Shown: piece by piece, positions 6,718 to 13,447 of the stretch | Layout: every line of letters begins with the position of its first letter | Numbering within the stretch: the first letter of the stretch is position 1 | Assembly (NCBI GenBank): GCA_022447485.1 | Contig: JAKVCH010000032.1 | Location: forward strand, 1-15,096 | Reading direction: 5' to 3' | DNA from: Polyangiaceae bacterium | Lineage (GTDB): Bacteria > Myxococcota_A > Polyangia > Polyangiales > Polyangiaceae | DNA length: 15,096 nucleotides | Notes under the pieces: generated by a model | Databases searched by the model: none | Seen by the model: only the letters and a program-made list of their open reading frames with translations | What the model was told of the DNA's origin: nothing | Program-made: the position numbers and the translations under genes

Positions 6718-7016
6718 GGTCTCCGAGAATTCCCAAGCCGGTCGCTTTGCGGCGGTGATCTATCGAACTCGACGAGAGGCTGTTGCGCTGGGCTCCAGGA
6801 AGGGCGCCCCTCGAGCTTCTTGAAGACCTAAGATCTCTCGCAACGGTGTTCGCTAGCAGCACTCGACTGAGAGCTACTTGAAAAATTGCGTGTTGATTCT
6901 CTCGGAGCCCCGGTGTCCGACATCAGCCCACCAAAGTTCGTAGGGACTGATGCAGAAATAGCGCAGGGAGTGCTTTTGACTCGCCGAGTCTACCTTCGTC
7001 GAGATATGCTCTTCCC
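6718..7016. other. Divergent intergenic region upstream of DyP peroxidase
   Basis: These 299 bases separate divergent genes and hold no credible gene on either strand. They must contain promoters for the sulfatase and the peroxidase. The clearest element is the 13-base palindrome at 6978-6990. A GGGCGCCC self-complementary octamer lies near 6806-6813. TTGACT at 6977-6982 resembles a -35 box, but no TATAAT-like hexamer sits 16-18 bases after it. Confidence 0.35.
6978..6990. promoter_or_regulatory. Palindromic operator candidate upstream of the peroxidase
   Basis: GACTCG (6978-6983) and CGAGTC (6985-6990) form a perfect inverted repeat around a single C, 26 bases before the peroxidase start. 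The TTGACT at 6977-6982 overlaps its left arm, so a repressor here could block a promoter. A chance palindrome cannot be excluded. Confidence 0.33.
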
Positions 7017-7913
7017 ATGTTGCAACCACAAGCTGGAATTTTACCTGCGCCTTTGCGAGGAGGGCGCTATCTCTACTACCGACTGCGCTATGGCGCAGAG
7101 GCGGCCGGCGCCTTACGGAGTCTAACGACCGAGCCCTGGGGGGCGCAGGACGTGCTCGGGCTGGCGGCCACTTTGGTGACGCGTCGGGGGGGCGAGGTGG
7201 AGGGCCTCCGGTCGTTCCCCGATTTAAGCGATAGCCAAACCGCCGTGCCCTGGACTCCCCACGACCTCTGGGTTTGGGTGAGAGCCGATGATATCGGAGC
7301 TGCCATGAATTTAGGTCGTCGTCTGACCGAAAAGTTAAAAGCAGCTTTTGAGCTAGTGGGGGCGTCCTCTGCCCACCTACATGGACACGATCAAGACCTG
7401 AGTTCCTATCACGATGGCACGGAAAATCCCGAGCCGGACGAGGCTCCAGGAGTAGCGCTGATCCAAAGTGGCCCCCTGCAAGGAGGCAGCTTTGTTGCGG
7501 TCCAGCGCTGGGAGCATCACTTGGAGCACCTCGAAGCTAAGTCTCAGCAGGAGCAAGATTTGGTGATTGGTCGGCGGCTTGTTGACGACTCAGAGATAGA
7601 AGATCCGGGAGCCGCTGCTCATATTAAGCGTACTGAGCAGGAGAGCTTCGAGCCGGAGGCTCATCTGCTGCGCCGCTCCTTGCCTTTTGTTGAAGGCTTT
7701 GCCTATGGCTTAGAGTTCGTCTGTTTTGCATCTTCTCTGGATGCGTTTGAGGTGCAGCTACGCCGCATGGTGGGGTGCGAAGACGGTATTTTGGATGCGA
7801 TATTTTCCTTCTCCTCCGCGATCAATGGGGGCTATTACTTCTGTCCACCGGTCAAGGAGGGGCCGCTCGACTTGAGCTTTCTGGGTGCAAAATTCACGGA
7901 AAAGGGGGCTTAA
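7017..7913 (+). CDS. DyP-type heme peroxidase (YfeX-like)
   Basis: Heme-dependent peroxidase of the dye-decolorising family. The 298-residue protein follows the YfeX layout: GILP near the start, the distal-side motif SYHDGTENP (Asp133), FVAVQRWEHHLEHL (161-172), DLVIGRR, AAHIKRTE with probable proximal His202, LRRSLPF with the probable distal Arg at 219 or 220, and GGYYFCPP near the end. No signal peptide is seen, so it is cytoplasmic unless carried otherwise. The first Gly of the usual GXXDG motif is Ser130 here (SYHDG), a modest departure. The C-terminus runs about 12 residues past the usual YfeX end and includes LDLSFLG, only distantly like an encapsulin cargo tail. The start at 7017 fits the family N-terminus although no Shine-Dalgarno is visible. 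Its stop is one base from the next gene's start, implying translational coupling. Confidence 0.93.
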   Translation: MLQPQAGILPAPLRGGRYLYYRLRYGAEAAGALRSLTTEPWGAQDVLGLAATLVTRRGGEVEGLRSFPDLSDSQTAVPWTPHDLWVWVRADDIGAAMNLGRRLTEKLKAAFELVGASSAHLHGHDQDLSSYHDGTENPEPDEAPGVALIQSGPLQGGSFVAVQRWEHHLEHLEAKSQQEQDLVIGRRLVDDSEIEDPGAAAHIKRTEQESFEPEAHLLRRSLPFVEGFAYGLEFVCFASSLDAFEVQLRRMVGCEDGILDAIFSFSSAINGGYYFCPPVKEGPLDLSFLGAKFTEKGA

Positions 7914-7914
7914 A

Positions 7915-8091
7915 TTGGTACTCTGTCAAGGATGCGACGAAGAAGTGGACGAAGTCTTTGCGGTGAAGGTCGAGGGCCGGCGCCGCAAGCTTTGTGAGGA
8001 ATGCTGCGAAGAGATCGAGCTGAACCAAGAGTTAGCTGAAGCTTCCGAGGCTGCGATTCAGCAAATGATGGGTTTCCAGGGACGTCGCTAG
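7915..8091 (+). CDS. Small zinc-ribbon-like protein, probable TTG start
   Basis: A cysteine-rich protein of about 58 residues. CQGC at the N-terminus and CEEC after a basic strand (AVKVEGRRRKLCEECC) form a likely four-Cys zinc site. A charged helix follows and the protein ends QQMMGFQGRR. I recall similar small CxxC...CxxC proteins in myxobacteria but cannot name a function. An ATG at 7885 would put the first ten codons inside the peroxidase gene and give a low-quality N-terminus. TTG at 7915 lies one base after the peroxidase stop (7911-7913), follows an AAGGGGG ribosome-site-like stretch, and places CQGC right at the start, so I prefer it. Tight spacing says it is co-expressed with the peroxidase. 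A role in regulating or maturing the peroxidase is a guess. Confidence 0.75.
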   Translation: MVLCQGCDEEVDEVFAVKVEGRRRKLCEECCEEIELNQELAEASEAAIQQMMGFQGRR

Positions 8092-8108
8092 TTCACGGAA
8101 AGCTTTTT

Positions 8109-8132
8109 CTACGAGAGATTTTCGCGTCGTAG
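8109..8132. terminator. Hairpin between convergent genes
   Basis: CTACGA (8109-8114) pairs perfectly with TCGTAG (8127-8132) around a 12-base loop, in the 52-base gap between the zinc-ribbon stop and the permease stop. TTTTT lies just left of the stem on the plus strand and TTTT a few bases right of it. It may be a bidirectional terminator, though the stem is short. Confidence 0.4.
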
Positions 8133-8143
8133 CGAGTCCGCTT

Positions 8144-9388
8144 TTAATCGTGGTCCTCGGCTTTTGCTCCTGCCATCAGTACGGCGAACGGACGGGTGCG
8201 TTCATGGCCCTCCAAGTAGATGCGGATCACCATTGTCAGAGGAACGGAGAGCAGCATTCCCATCGGACCCCACATCCAGCCCCAAAATAGCAATGAGACG
8301 AAGACGACGAGGGGGCTCAAATTCATCCGACGCCCCATGATGCGCGGTTCTAGAATCGAGCCGATCAAGGTATTGACCACCAAAAAAATTAGGCTGACGG
8401 CAACCGCACTGCCGGCTCCGTATTGAAGGAGAGCGACGGTGACCGCTGGGACGGCTGCGAGGATGGAACCGATATTGGGAATGAAGTTCATCAAAAATGC
8501 GACCAGTCCCCAAAGGAGAGCAAAGTCGATTCCCATCAATGCTAGGATAAGCCAGATCATCATCCCCGTGGCTAGGCTGGTGAGAGTCTTCACCACGACA
8601 TAAGCTTTGATTCTTCCGAGGACACGTAGGCCTTGGCTCATATCAGCGTGGGGGTCGTCTAGAGCTCGCCGAATTTTGTCGGGCAGCACCAATGCTTCAA
8701 AGAGCAAAAATATCGTCGTTAAAAATACCAGGGCAGTTGTGGAGACAAAGCCTGCGAGTTCGCTAATTGTCTGGCCCGCTAGCTGGAAGGCAGCAGAAGG
8801 CTGCACGAGGGTCATGATGCGGCTCTGGCTTAACTCAATGCCCCAATCTTGGAACATCAGGCTGATATTATCGAGCACTTCAACCAGGCTGGCCTGATAG
8901 GCCGGCGCCGCCTGAATAAAGGCGTTCAGGCTGCTGACAAGTAGGCCAATCAATGCCCCTATTCCCGCCAGGGTGGCCAGTACAACAACGGGAATTGCTA
9001 GGAGAGGGGGCACCTTGCGTTGGGTCAGGTAAAAAACCAGAGGCGCAGTGAGGGTGGCGAGAAATGCGCTCACCACTAAAGGCACAACGAATGGCCTTGC
9101 GATCTTGAGGGCAGCCAAGATGACCACCAAAGACGCCAAGGTAAGCAGTGCGGTGCCTCGGCGCTGGCGTGCGCTTTGGGTCTGCTCATCGTTAACTTTA
9201 GGCGCAAGTCCAAGAGCCGATAGAGGCCCGAGATCGCGGGAAGGGCGAGAGAGACCTTCTTCGTCTGTGGAATCAACTCCTTCAGAGTTTTCCGTGGCTC
9301 CCTCCGAGCCAGCCCCGCTGCCCTCCTCTTTCATCCGACTAAAATCGGGGGGAGTCGGCGCTTCTCCTATTTTTTCATCGTGTGACAC
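8144..9388 (-). CDS. AI-2E family transporter (TqsA/PerM type permease)
   Basis: A polytopic inner-membrane protein of 414 residues. A long acidic, Ser/Glu-rich and probably disordered N-terminus (1-75) precedes the hydrophobic segments. The first group is a pair at about 79-120 plus 128-152. After a loop domain comes FVSTTALVFLTTIFLLFEALVL, then further segments around residues 260-390, with LALMGIDFALLWGLVAFLMNFIPNIGSILAAVPA and an LEPRIMGRRMNLSPLVVFVSLLFWGWMWG signature typical of the family. Members export AI-2, act as Na+/H+ antiporters, or are uncharacterised, so the substrate is unknown. The start is GTG at 9388, inside the diheme gene, overlapping its last 22 bases. An ATG at codon 19 would remove the overlap and is the alternative. 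The overlap implies co-transcription with the cytochrome. Confidence 0.92.
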   Translation of the reverse strand: MSHDEKIGEAPTPPDFSRMKEEGSGAGSEGATENSEGVDSTDEEGLSRPSRDLGPLSALGLAPKVNDEQTQSARQRRGTALLTLASLVVILAALKIARPFVVPLVVSAFLATLTAPLVFYLTQRKVPPLLAIPVVVLATLAGIGALIGLLVSSLNAFIQAAPAYQASLVEVLDNISLMFQDWGIELSQSRIMTLVQPSAAFQLAGQTISELAGFVSTTALVFLTTIFLLFEALVLPDKIRRALDDPHADMSQGLRVLGRIKAYVVVKTLTSLATGMMIWLILALMGIDFALLWGLVAFLMNFIPNIGSILAAVPAVTVALLQYGAGSAVAVSLIFLVVNTLIGSILEPRIMGRRMNLSPLVVFVSLLFWGWMWGPMGMLLSVPLTMVIRIYLEGHERTRPFAVLMAGAKAEDHD

Positions 9389-9939
9389 TCAAAACACCCA
9401 AAACCTTCGCCCGTGGCGGGGTTATACGCTTTTTCGCCGAGAAGCCTTGCCATTTCTGGCACGACTTTCTCCATCATGAAGGCAACGGTTGCGCCGTGGT
9501 GCTCTTTGGCGCTTGCAAAATGGTCAGTTGGGTCGAGGGCTACAAGCTCCGGATTGGGCATTTCGAAGTTGCCGTAACTAGCCGGGGAGCCATGACAGGT
9601 CGAGCAGTTGAACTTGCGGAATTCCTTCGCGTCGTGCGCGACGAAGAGCTCTTTCATTTTGGGTGTTACGACTTTCTTCATGTATTGCATGCGCTCAGGA
9701 TGACTGAGTGCATCGAAGTGAGTCGTTGCCTCAGATTGATGGGTGCTGGGCTCTTTAGTTTCCGGTGCCTCTTCGCCTTCTTCCCCTGCCAGGGGATCAG
9801 GTGACGGCTTATTATCGGGTGTCGTGGCCGGCTCTTGTCCGATACATGCACCGAGGCTCGCCGCCGTCAGCACCGAAACGCTCAATAAGTGCGTAGCCGA
9901 TAGATACGAGGAACAAGAGTCTGAAGTCTTTTTTGCCAT
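9367..9939 (-). CDS. Diheme c-type cytochrome lipoprotein with duplicated heme module
   Basis: A 190-residue exported protein. Residues 1-32 form a lipoprotein signal ending LGAC, with Cys32 lipidated. An acidic, Pro/Thr-rich linker follows (about 33-75). The folded part has two heme sites, CSTCH (112-116) and CFECH (182-186, four residues from the end). Each is preceded by a matching helix: MKKVVTPKM (87-95) before the first and MEKVVPEM (156-163) before the second. The domain thus looks like a tandem duplication of a helix-plus-heme module. The Met residues are possible heme ligands. I recall related small proteins in myxobacteria but no assigned function; electron transfer at the envelope is the natural inference. 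It lies 57 bases after the kinase gene and overlaps the permease gene by 22 bases. No clear Shine-Dalgarno is visible. Confidence 0.87.
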   Translation of the reverse strand: MAKKTSDSCSSYLSATHLLSVSVLTAASLGACIGQEPATTPDNKPSPDPLAGEEGEEAPETKEPSTHQSEATTHFDALSHPERMQYMKKVVTPKMKELFVAHDAKEFRKFNCSTCHGSPASYGNFEMPNPELVALDPTDHFASAKEHHGATVAFMMEKVVPEMARLLGEKAYNPATGEGFGCFECHTMKK

Positions 9940-9996
9940 GATAGATAAATCATCAGCCCTAGGTTCGAAAGAATCAAGCGCCCAGCGCGTTGGGTT

Positions 9997-11163
9997 TCAA
10001 TCGCCTTGCCGTTGATAGGTCGGGGGTAGGGGACTATGGGGTCGCGCGTAATTACCGAAGCCATGAGCTAGGAGTTCATAAGCTCTTCGACCTTGGGGCG
10101 TGACCGGTTCATAGACATCCTCCGAGCCGAGATCTGGATCTTCATTCCACTCCTCCGCTTCCGCGTTGATCCGTTGTTCAGAGCGACTTTCAGGGGCATC
10201 ACCGAGGCTGTGATCGATGGCTCGAGCGAAGCTTTGCATTGTCGAAAGACGCCCTGCTGGGCTCTTGCGCGTTGCTTTATGAATCAACTTATCTACCTGC
10301 CAAGGCAGGGTATCGACTAGCCACGAGGCTGGGGGAATCGGCGAGTAGAGCTGGTGGCGAAAAATATCGTTTTGCTTTTTTGCTTCAAAGGGTAACTCCC
10401 CGGTGATTGCTCGAAATAAGACCACCCCTAAAGCGTAGATATCCGTGCGAGCATCCATTCCCTCGACTAAGATTTGTTCTGGCGCCATGTATTGAGCCGT
10501 ACCCAGGATACTGGTGTTTTGATCGGGAAGACGCTGAGCGTCTAGTTCAGCCATACCAAAGTCGATGACCTTCAGTGCTTCAGGCGCATCAATTGGGCCG
10601 AGCAAAAAAAGGTTATCCGGCTTCAGATCGCGATGTACCACTCCGGAGGCATGTGCAGACTCGAGCGCATGTGCCGCATCGCGGACAAGCTTGAGCGCAA
10701 GCTCCGTATCCATCATACCATGACGCTTGAGGTAGTCGCCGAGCGTTTCGCCCTTCAACGCCTCTAAAACTAAAAAGGGAGTTCCCTCTCTCGGGTTCTC
10801 AATGGACAGGATTTTGACAATATTCTGATGATTGAGTTTCAGAAGCGCCCGGGCCTCCATGAGAAATTGATTTTTCAAGGTGCTGTTATTTGCCACCTCC
10901 TGGCGGAGTTGTTTGACGACCACCATCGACTCCTCCTCGGCCATTGTGTCACGTGCTAAATAAACCCGCGCCGTGCCCCCTTCGCCCAAGAGTCCCTCCA
11001 CGATGTAGCGACCGCCGATACGTTTTCCGAGGGTAGCGCCCGGCTTGATCGAATAGCCCGCTAGTCTCTCCGAATGTCTGCGAGCTTGCTGAGAAGGGGG
11101 AGGGGGAGCCTCCGCGACGGGAAAATCACCATAGGCCAGGGCGGAATCTTGTCGAGCAGGCAT
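9997..11163 (-). CDS. Soluble PknB-type serine/threonine protein kinase
   Basis: A 388-residue eukaryotic-like kinase. After a Pro/Ala-rich 50-residue lead, the catalytic domain runs from about 53 to 320. It has the glycine loop GEGGTARV (60-67), ATP-anchoring Lys84 in VVVKQL, VHRDLKPDN (176-184, catalytic Asp179), DFG (201-203), and GTAQYMAPE (221-229) with the DARTDIYALGVVLFRAITGELPF core. All catalytic residues are present, so it should be active. The C-terminal 65 residues are acidic then Pro/Arg-rich and show no transmembrane helix or sensor domain, unlike classical PknB, so it is probably cytoplasmic. It is first of three co-oriented genes and divergent from fabF. GGGGGAG lies just before the ATG, the strongest ribosome-site-like run seen, although spacing is short. 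Its substrate is unknown. Confidence 0.95.
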   Translation of the reverse strand: MPARQDSALAYGDFPVAEAPPPPSQQARRHSERLAGYSIKPGATLGKRIGGRYIVEGLLGEGGTARVYLARDTMAEEESMVVVKQLRQEVANNSTLKNQFLMEARALLKLNHQNIVKILSIENPREGTPFLVLEALKGETLGDYLKRHGMMDTELALKLVRDAAHALESAHASGVVHRDLKPDNLFLLGPIDAPEALKVIDFGMAELDAQRLPDQNTSILGTAQYMAPEQILVEGMDARTDIYALGVVLFRAITGELPFEAKKQNDIFRHQLYSPIPPASWLVDTLPWQVDKLIHKATRKSPAGRLSTMQSFARAIDHSLGDAPESRSEQRINAEAEEWNEDPDLGSEDVYEPVTPQGRRAYELLAHGFGNYARPHSPLPPTYQRQGD

Positions 11164-11382
11164 CTCTCCCCCGCGTAACAGAGAGGGACGATCTGGGCCT
11201 AAATTTACGCAAACTGCTCAGTTTTGCTTACTTGAGCCTACCTGATCAGCTGATGAGTGTTTTTTTTTCCTCATCGGAGGTCAAGGGCTGTGCAGAGGCG
11301 CCGGACTTGCTAAACGGGGCAGGCGAGTCGATTTGGGTGAACTGCAGGTTTCACTGCTGGCTCCGAGAAAAGAGAAAGCAAA
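11164..11382. promoter_or_regulatory. Divergent control region between kinase and fabF
   Basis: A 219-base region with several structured elements and no gene. A near-perfect inverted repeat, GCAAACTG / CAGTTTTGC with one bulged T (11209-11227), sits between the divergent genes where an operator would be expected. The self-complementary decamer ATCAGCTGAT lies near 11245-11254. A run of nine T (11260-11268) sits within the loop of GATGAG / CTCATC (11252-11257 and 11270-11275). The palindrome followed by nine T resembles a terminator or attenuator facing fabF, about 115 bases before its start. The remaining leader shows only a small GTGAA/TTCAC hairpin (11337-11354). Confidence 0.4.
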
Positions 11383-12621
11383 ATGCGCAGAGTAGTAGTG
11401 ACAGGTATTGGTGCGGTGAGTCCTTGTGGCCTGGATGTCGAGTCCAGCTGGAAAGCTATTTCCCAGGGCGAAAGTGGTATCGCTCCGATTACTCGTTTCG
11501 ATGCCGCAGATTACGCTGTGCGTATCGCCGGCGAATTAAAGGGCTTCTCTGTCACCGACTACATCGAAAAGAAGAAAGTTCGCGAAGGAGACGCCTTCAT
11601 TCACTACGCCATTGCTGCTGCAGACGAAGCGGTAAAAAGCAGTGGTCTCGCAGTCGAGGGTGCGGACGCCGAGATGGTGGGCACGATTATTGGTGTCGGC
11701 CTCGGTGGTCTGCCCGTTCTTGAAGCGATGGCTCGTGCGTTGGCAGCAAAAGGGCCAAAGCGCGTTTCCCCTTATTTCATTCCCGCCGTTATTTCGAACT
11801 TGGCTCCAGGTCAGCTGAGCATGCGCTATGGCTACAAGGGGTCGAGTTTTACGACGACGAGTGCTTGCGCATCAGGTGCCCATGCAATTGGCGAAGCCAC
11901 TCGAGCGATTCGTCTCGGCGAGTTAGACGCTTGTTTGACGGGGGGCGCAGAGGCCACCGTCACCGGTCTTGGCATTGCTGGGTTTTCCCAGATGAGAGCT
12001 CTGTCAAAGCGTAACGATGAACCTGAAAAAGCGAGTCGGCCTTGGGACGCTGATCGAGATGGATTTGTGATGGGTGAGGGCGCCGCCATGCTCATGCTGG
12101 AAGAGTACGAAAGCGCGAAAAAGCGCGGAGCACCTATTCTTGCAGAGGTTCTCGGTTACGGAACTACGGCTGATGCTTATCATATGACCTCACCTGCTCC
12201 TGAGGGTGAAGGGGCCCAGCGGGCCATGAAGATGGCCTTGAAGAACGCAAAGCTAAATCCTGAAGAGATCGGCTACGTGAACGCTCACGCGACGTCTACA
12301 GGCGTCGGCGATATTAACGAAGTGCTAGCCGCACGAGCTGTGTTTGGTTCCCATGCCACCGATGGCTTAGCTATGAGCAGCACTAAGTCCATGACCGGCC
12401 ACCTCCTCGGCGCGGCGGGAGCCCTTGAGTCAGTGCTCTGTATTCAGGCGATTCGACACAGCGTGTTGCCTCCCACCATCAATCTTGAGTCACCTATCGA
12501 AGAAGCAGAGGGCTTGAACCTTGTCTCCTCTGGAGCTCAAGAAAAGAAAATCAAGTACGCCATGAACAATAGCTTCGGCTTTGGCGGCACTAATGCAACT
12601 TGCATCTTCGGTTCTTTATAA
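11383..12621 (+). CDS. fabF: Beta-ketoacyl-ACP synthase II
   Basis: Condensing enzyme of type II fatty acid synthesis: adds malonyl-ACP units to a growing acyl chain in the cytoplasm. The length of 412 residues matches the family. The Cys-His-His triad is complete: Cys162 in TTSACASGAH, His302 in NAHATSTGVGD (HATST where many enzymes have HGTST) and His340 in TGHLLGAAGA. WDADRDGFVMGEGA and the closing NNSFGFGGTNA are also present. It starts at the expected MRRVVVTGIGAVSPCG, with a weak GAGAAAG upstream. No acpP, fabD, fabG or fabH lies beside it, so this is a stand-alone copy, either the housekeeping enzyme moved out of its usual cluster or a paralogue. Housekeeping-type sequence favours FabF over a polyketide or FabB-type enzyme. 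Confidence 0.95.
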   Translation: MRRVVVTGIGAVSPCGLDVESSWKAISQGESGIAPITRFDAADYAVRIAGELKGFSVTDYIEKKKVREGDAFIHYAIAAADEAVKSSGLAVEGADAEMVGTIIGVGLGGLPVLEAMARALAAKGPKRVSPYFIPAVISNLAPGQLSMRYGYKGSSFTTTSACASGAHAIGEATRAIRLGELDACLTGGAEATVTGLGIAGFSQMRALSKRNDEPEKASRPWDADRDGFVMGEGAAMLMLEEYESAKKRGAPILAEVLGYGTTADAYHMTSPAPEGEGAQRAMKMALKNAKLNPEEIGYVNAHATSTGVGDINEVLAARAVFGSHATDGLAMSSTKSMTGHLLGAAGALESVLCIQAIRHSVLPPTINLESPIEEAEGLNLVSSGAQEKKIKYAMNNSFGFGGTNATCIFGSL

Positions 12622-12770
12622 TCGTCTGACATGCATGCCGTCGGTCGACACGCTGCTTGTCCGCGGCTGACGTGGCCGTCGCCAGCATCTTAGGTGGCCG
12701 TCGCTGTCGACGGCTGACATGCTCGCCGTCGGCCGCTGACATGCTCGCCGCCAGCTCGCTCGCTGCAATC
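12622..12770. repeat. Degenerate 22-base-period repeat after fabF
   Basis: A GC-rich stretch of related 22-base units. GCTGACATGCTCGCCG occurs exactly twice, at 12713-12728 and 12735-12750 (period 22). GTGGCCGTCGC occurs exactly twice, at 12672-12682 and 12694-12704 (period 22). A near copy of the first motif (17 of 19 matches) is at 12626-12644, just after the fabF stop. The units contain stop codons in the forward frames and look non-coding. A perfect hairpin, GCCGTCG / CGACGGC with a CTGT loop, lies at 12697-12714. It may act as terminator, a protein-binding array or a dispersed repeat family. Confidence 0.65.
12697..12714 (+). terminator. Seven-pair hairpin downstream of fabF
   Basis: GCCGTCG (12697-12703) pairs perfectly with CGACGGC (12708-12714) around a CTGT tetraloop. 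AGCAT (12684-12688) and ATGCT (12719-12723) can pair outside it. It lies 75 bases after the fabF stop inside the repeat array. There is no T-run, so a role in termination is only plausible. Confidence 0.35.
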
Positions 12771-13037
12771 ACAGAATCTTCAGCCAAAATCGAGGCTAGT
12801 TGGCGCCGGAGCTTCTGTCGTTAAAATTTTCTGTTTTCGGTGCAGTATTTCTTCGCCCAAAGAGCAAATAATTTGAGCGTAACCCCAAGAAATGACTAGA
12901 GTTCTTGAAGGCGTCACCTCAGCGCAACCCTATGCAGGGTAGGTGAGGCATCTCCCCCGTTAATTGTTGATTCTCGCGACCAAGAGAGCTGTATCTCGTG
13001 ATTCTGCCCACTCGTCGCTCCCTCCTCAAATAATTCG
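12771..13037. other. Leader and promoter region of the monoheme cytochrome, with bulged hairpin
   Basis: This non-coding stretch contains one notable structure at 12915-12945. ACCCT / AGGGT (12927-12931 and 12936-12940, loop ATGC) stacks on CACCT / AGGTG (12915-12919 and 12941-12945), giving ten pairs with a seven-base bulge on the 5' side. It is about 90 bases before the cytochrome start. An AT-rich tract at 12821-12880 is the likeliest place for a promoter, but I cannot fix hexamers. The sequence just before the ATG has no Shine-Dalgarno. Confidence 0.4.
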
Positions 13038-13421
13038 ATGAAACTATCTACCTCTCTTTTTCTACTCACAGCTAGCTTCTTCACTTTCGCTTGCGGCGAC
13101 GATTTGCAAGACCCTGCAGAGTCTATGATGGGCTCTGACGGTACGAGCACTGGCGGTTCGAGCACTGGAGGCATGGGCTCGACCGACGCTGGCGATATTA
13201 CGGCAGGTGCTGCTCTTTATGCAGAGCAAGGTTGTGCTGATTGTCATGGTGCGAGCGGCGAGGGTAGCAGTGCCCCATCTCTTACCACAGCTGCTTCGGC
13301 CTGGCCTGTTGAAGAGATTGAAGACGTGATAGCCAACGGAGCGCCCGGCATGCCGCCTTTCAAGAACTTGCTGACCGAGCAAGAGATCACGGATATCGCA
13401 GCATTTGTAAAGACTCTCTGA
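13038..13421 (+). CDS. Monoheme class I cytochrome c lipoprotein
   Basis: A small exported electron carrier of 127 residues. Residues 1-19 form a signal peptide with TFAC as an imperfect lipobox (Cys19). A Gly/Ser/Thr/Met-rich linker follows (about 28-50). The heme domain (about 53-127) has CADCH (66-70) after AALYAEQG and GMPPFK with the likely axial Met105, and it ends with the class I C-terminal helix EQEITDIAAFVKTL. About 75 residues is normal for a short c-type domain. It is lipid-tethered and should pass electrons between envelope complexes; its partner is unknown. It is convergent with the histidine kinase, 23 bases between stop codons. Confidence 0.92.
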   Translation: MKLSTSLFLLTASFFTFACGDDLQDPAESMMGSDGTSTGGSSTGGMGSTDAGDITAGAALYAEQGCADCHGASGEGSSAPSLTTAASAWPVEEIEDVIANGAPGMPPFKNLLTEQEITDIAAFVKTL

Positions 13422-13447
13422 GCATGTGCCGGAAAGAGCGGTGCTCA
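13419..13447. terminator. Short hairpin between convergent stop codons
   Basis: TGAGCA (13419-13424) pairs with TGCTCA (13442-13447) around a 17-base loop. The left arm includes the cytochrome stop codon and the right arm overlaps the kinase stop codon on the other strand. It may be a compact bidirectional terminator, but six pairs and no T-run make this tentative. Confidence 0.3.

Noticed and set aside
7885..7914. ATG at 7885 as start of the zinc-ribbon gene
   Set aside because: It would overlap the peroxidase by ten codons and add a Lys/Arg tail unlike the rest of the protein; TTG at 7915 has better spacing and a G-rich site.
12622..12770. CRISPR array
   Set aside because: The repeats are degenerate with a 22-base period and no unique spacers of uniform length, and no cas genes are present.
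12590..12787. 65-residue leftward open frame through the repeat array
   Set aside because: It overlaps the 3' end of fabF, follows the repeat units and shows no protein-like pattern.
12936..12990. GTAGGTGAGGC followed later by CTGCCC, reminiscent of the M-box magnesium riboswitch core
   Set aside because: The spacing between the two parts is far too long, the conserved downstream segment is absent, and the gene that follows is a cytochrome, not a magnesium transporter.
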